Shown here piece after piece: positions 63,800 to 64,000 of a stretch of 64,000 nucleotides of DNA (its first letter is position 1; each line of letters opens with the position of its first letter). Where the stretch lies: contig NZ_MAYT01000002.1 in NCBI RefSeq assembly GCF_001685015.1, forward strand, positions 33,221 through 97,220, read 5' to 3'. The notes beneath the pieces were generated by a model. The model saw only the letters and a program-made list of their open reading frames with translations. It ran no database searches and was not told the origin of the DNA. This DNA is from Pseudobacillus wudalianchiensis. Lineage in GTDB: Bacteria; Bacillota; Bacilli; Bacillales; Domibacillaceae. A program made the translations under genes and the position numbers.

Positions 63800-64000
63800 G
63801 TGGCAAATAAAGAATTAAAGAGAGGCTTAGAGTCGCGTCACATTCAGATGATTGCTTTAGGCGGAACGATCGGTGTTGGTTTATTTATGGGTTCGGCCAG
63901 CACGATTCAATGGACAGGCCCATCTGTTATGCTGGCTTACGCAATTTCAGGTATTTTTATTTTTTTCATTATGCGTGCAATGGGAGAAATGCTGTATGTA
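63800..64000 (+). CDS. Amino-acid permease, APC family (5' part only)
   Basis: GTG 63800 behind GAGGAGG opens a frame that runs off the window. The 67 residues seen begin [20 protein letters not shown] and continue [13 protein letters not shown], the consensus first helix of amino-acid:proton symporters of the AAT group (AroP/YtnA type), where GGTIGxGLF binds the substrate backbone. The specific amino acid cannot be told from this part. Confidence 0.9.
   Translation, partial: MANKELKRGLESRHIQMIALGGTIGVGLFMGSASTIQWTGPSVMLAYAISGIFIFFIMRAMGEMLYV

Overview
The window is a Bacillaceae (Bacillus-like, low-to-mid GC Firmicute) chromosome segment from the conserved origin-proximal region. The order yybS-gdpP-rplI-dnaB-purA-tRNAs-walR-walK-walH-walI-walJ-htrC-yyzF-rlmH is the order known from Bacillus subtilis, and Shine-Dalgarno sites, sigma-A and sigma-D type promoters and many GTG/TTG starts also fit that group.

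Layout. 1-4.8 kb: three tandem, closely related chemoreceptor genes (the first cut by the window edge), two with clear sigma-D promoters. 5-20.5 kb: the housekeeping core, covering c-di-AMP hydrolysis (GdpP), ribosomal protein L9, replicative helicase, PurA behind a PurR-type operator, four tRNAs (Lys, Glu, Asp, Phe), the complete WalRK cell-wall regulon operon with WalH/I/J, an HtrA-type protease, the small CxxH/CxxC protein, a DnaA-box cluster and RlmH.

20.5-about 49 kb: an accessory region that begins exactly at the 3' end of rlmH. The last codons of rlmH (gaaccgtaccataagtaa plus tgaggtttt) recur as near-perfect copies at 22811, 25374 and 32859, a partial copy at 35294, and weaker candidates at 38450, 44091 and 48869. 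This is the position and sequence type used as attB by staphylococcal SCC elements. The copies divide the DNA into small cargo blocks: a DbpA helicase; an ECF41 sigma factor with its FAD oxidoreductase and a textbook ECF41 promoter; a Rieske dioxygenase alpha/beta pair plus HXXEE protein, squalene-hopene cyclase and DUF2515 protein; an NCS1 permease with an ispG remnant; a metallo-hydrolase, NupC and an orphan sensor kinase with transport and hydrolase genes; and NiaP and a MocR/EamA pair. No serine recombinase (ccr) is visible, so this looks like a row of SCC-like cassettes or scars.

49-64 kb: a more ordinary variable region made of regulator-plus-target pairs: a fourth chemoreceptor, MarR/quinone reductase-like, YeiL-type Crp/Fnr with an MFS carrier, CPBP protease, PadR with an ATC-hydrolase-like protein sharing one operator, LysR/SDR, then small conserved proteins, a DadA-like oxidoreductase, a DUF3298 protein and the start of an amino-acid permease. 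All calls come from reading the sequence and from family knowledge; no database search was run.
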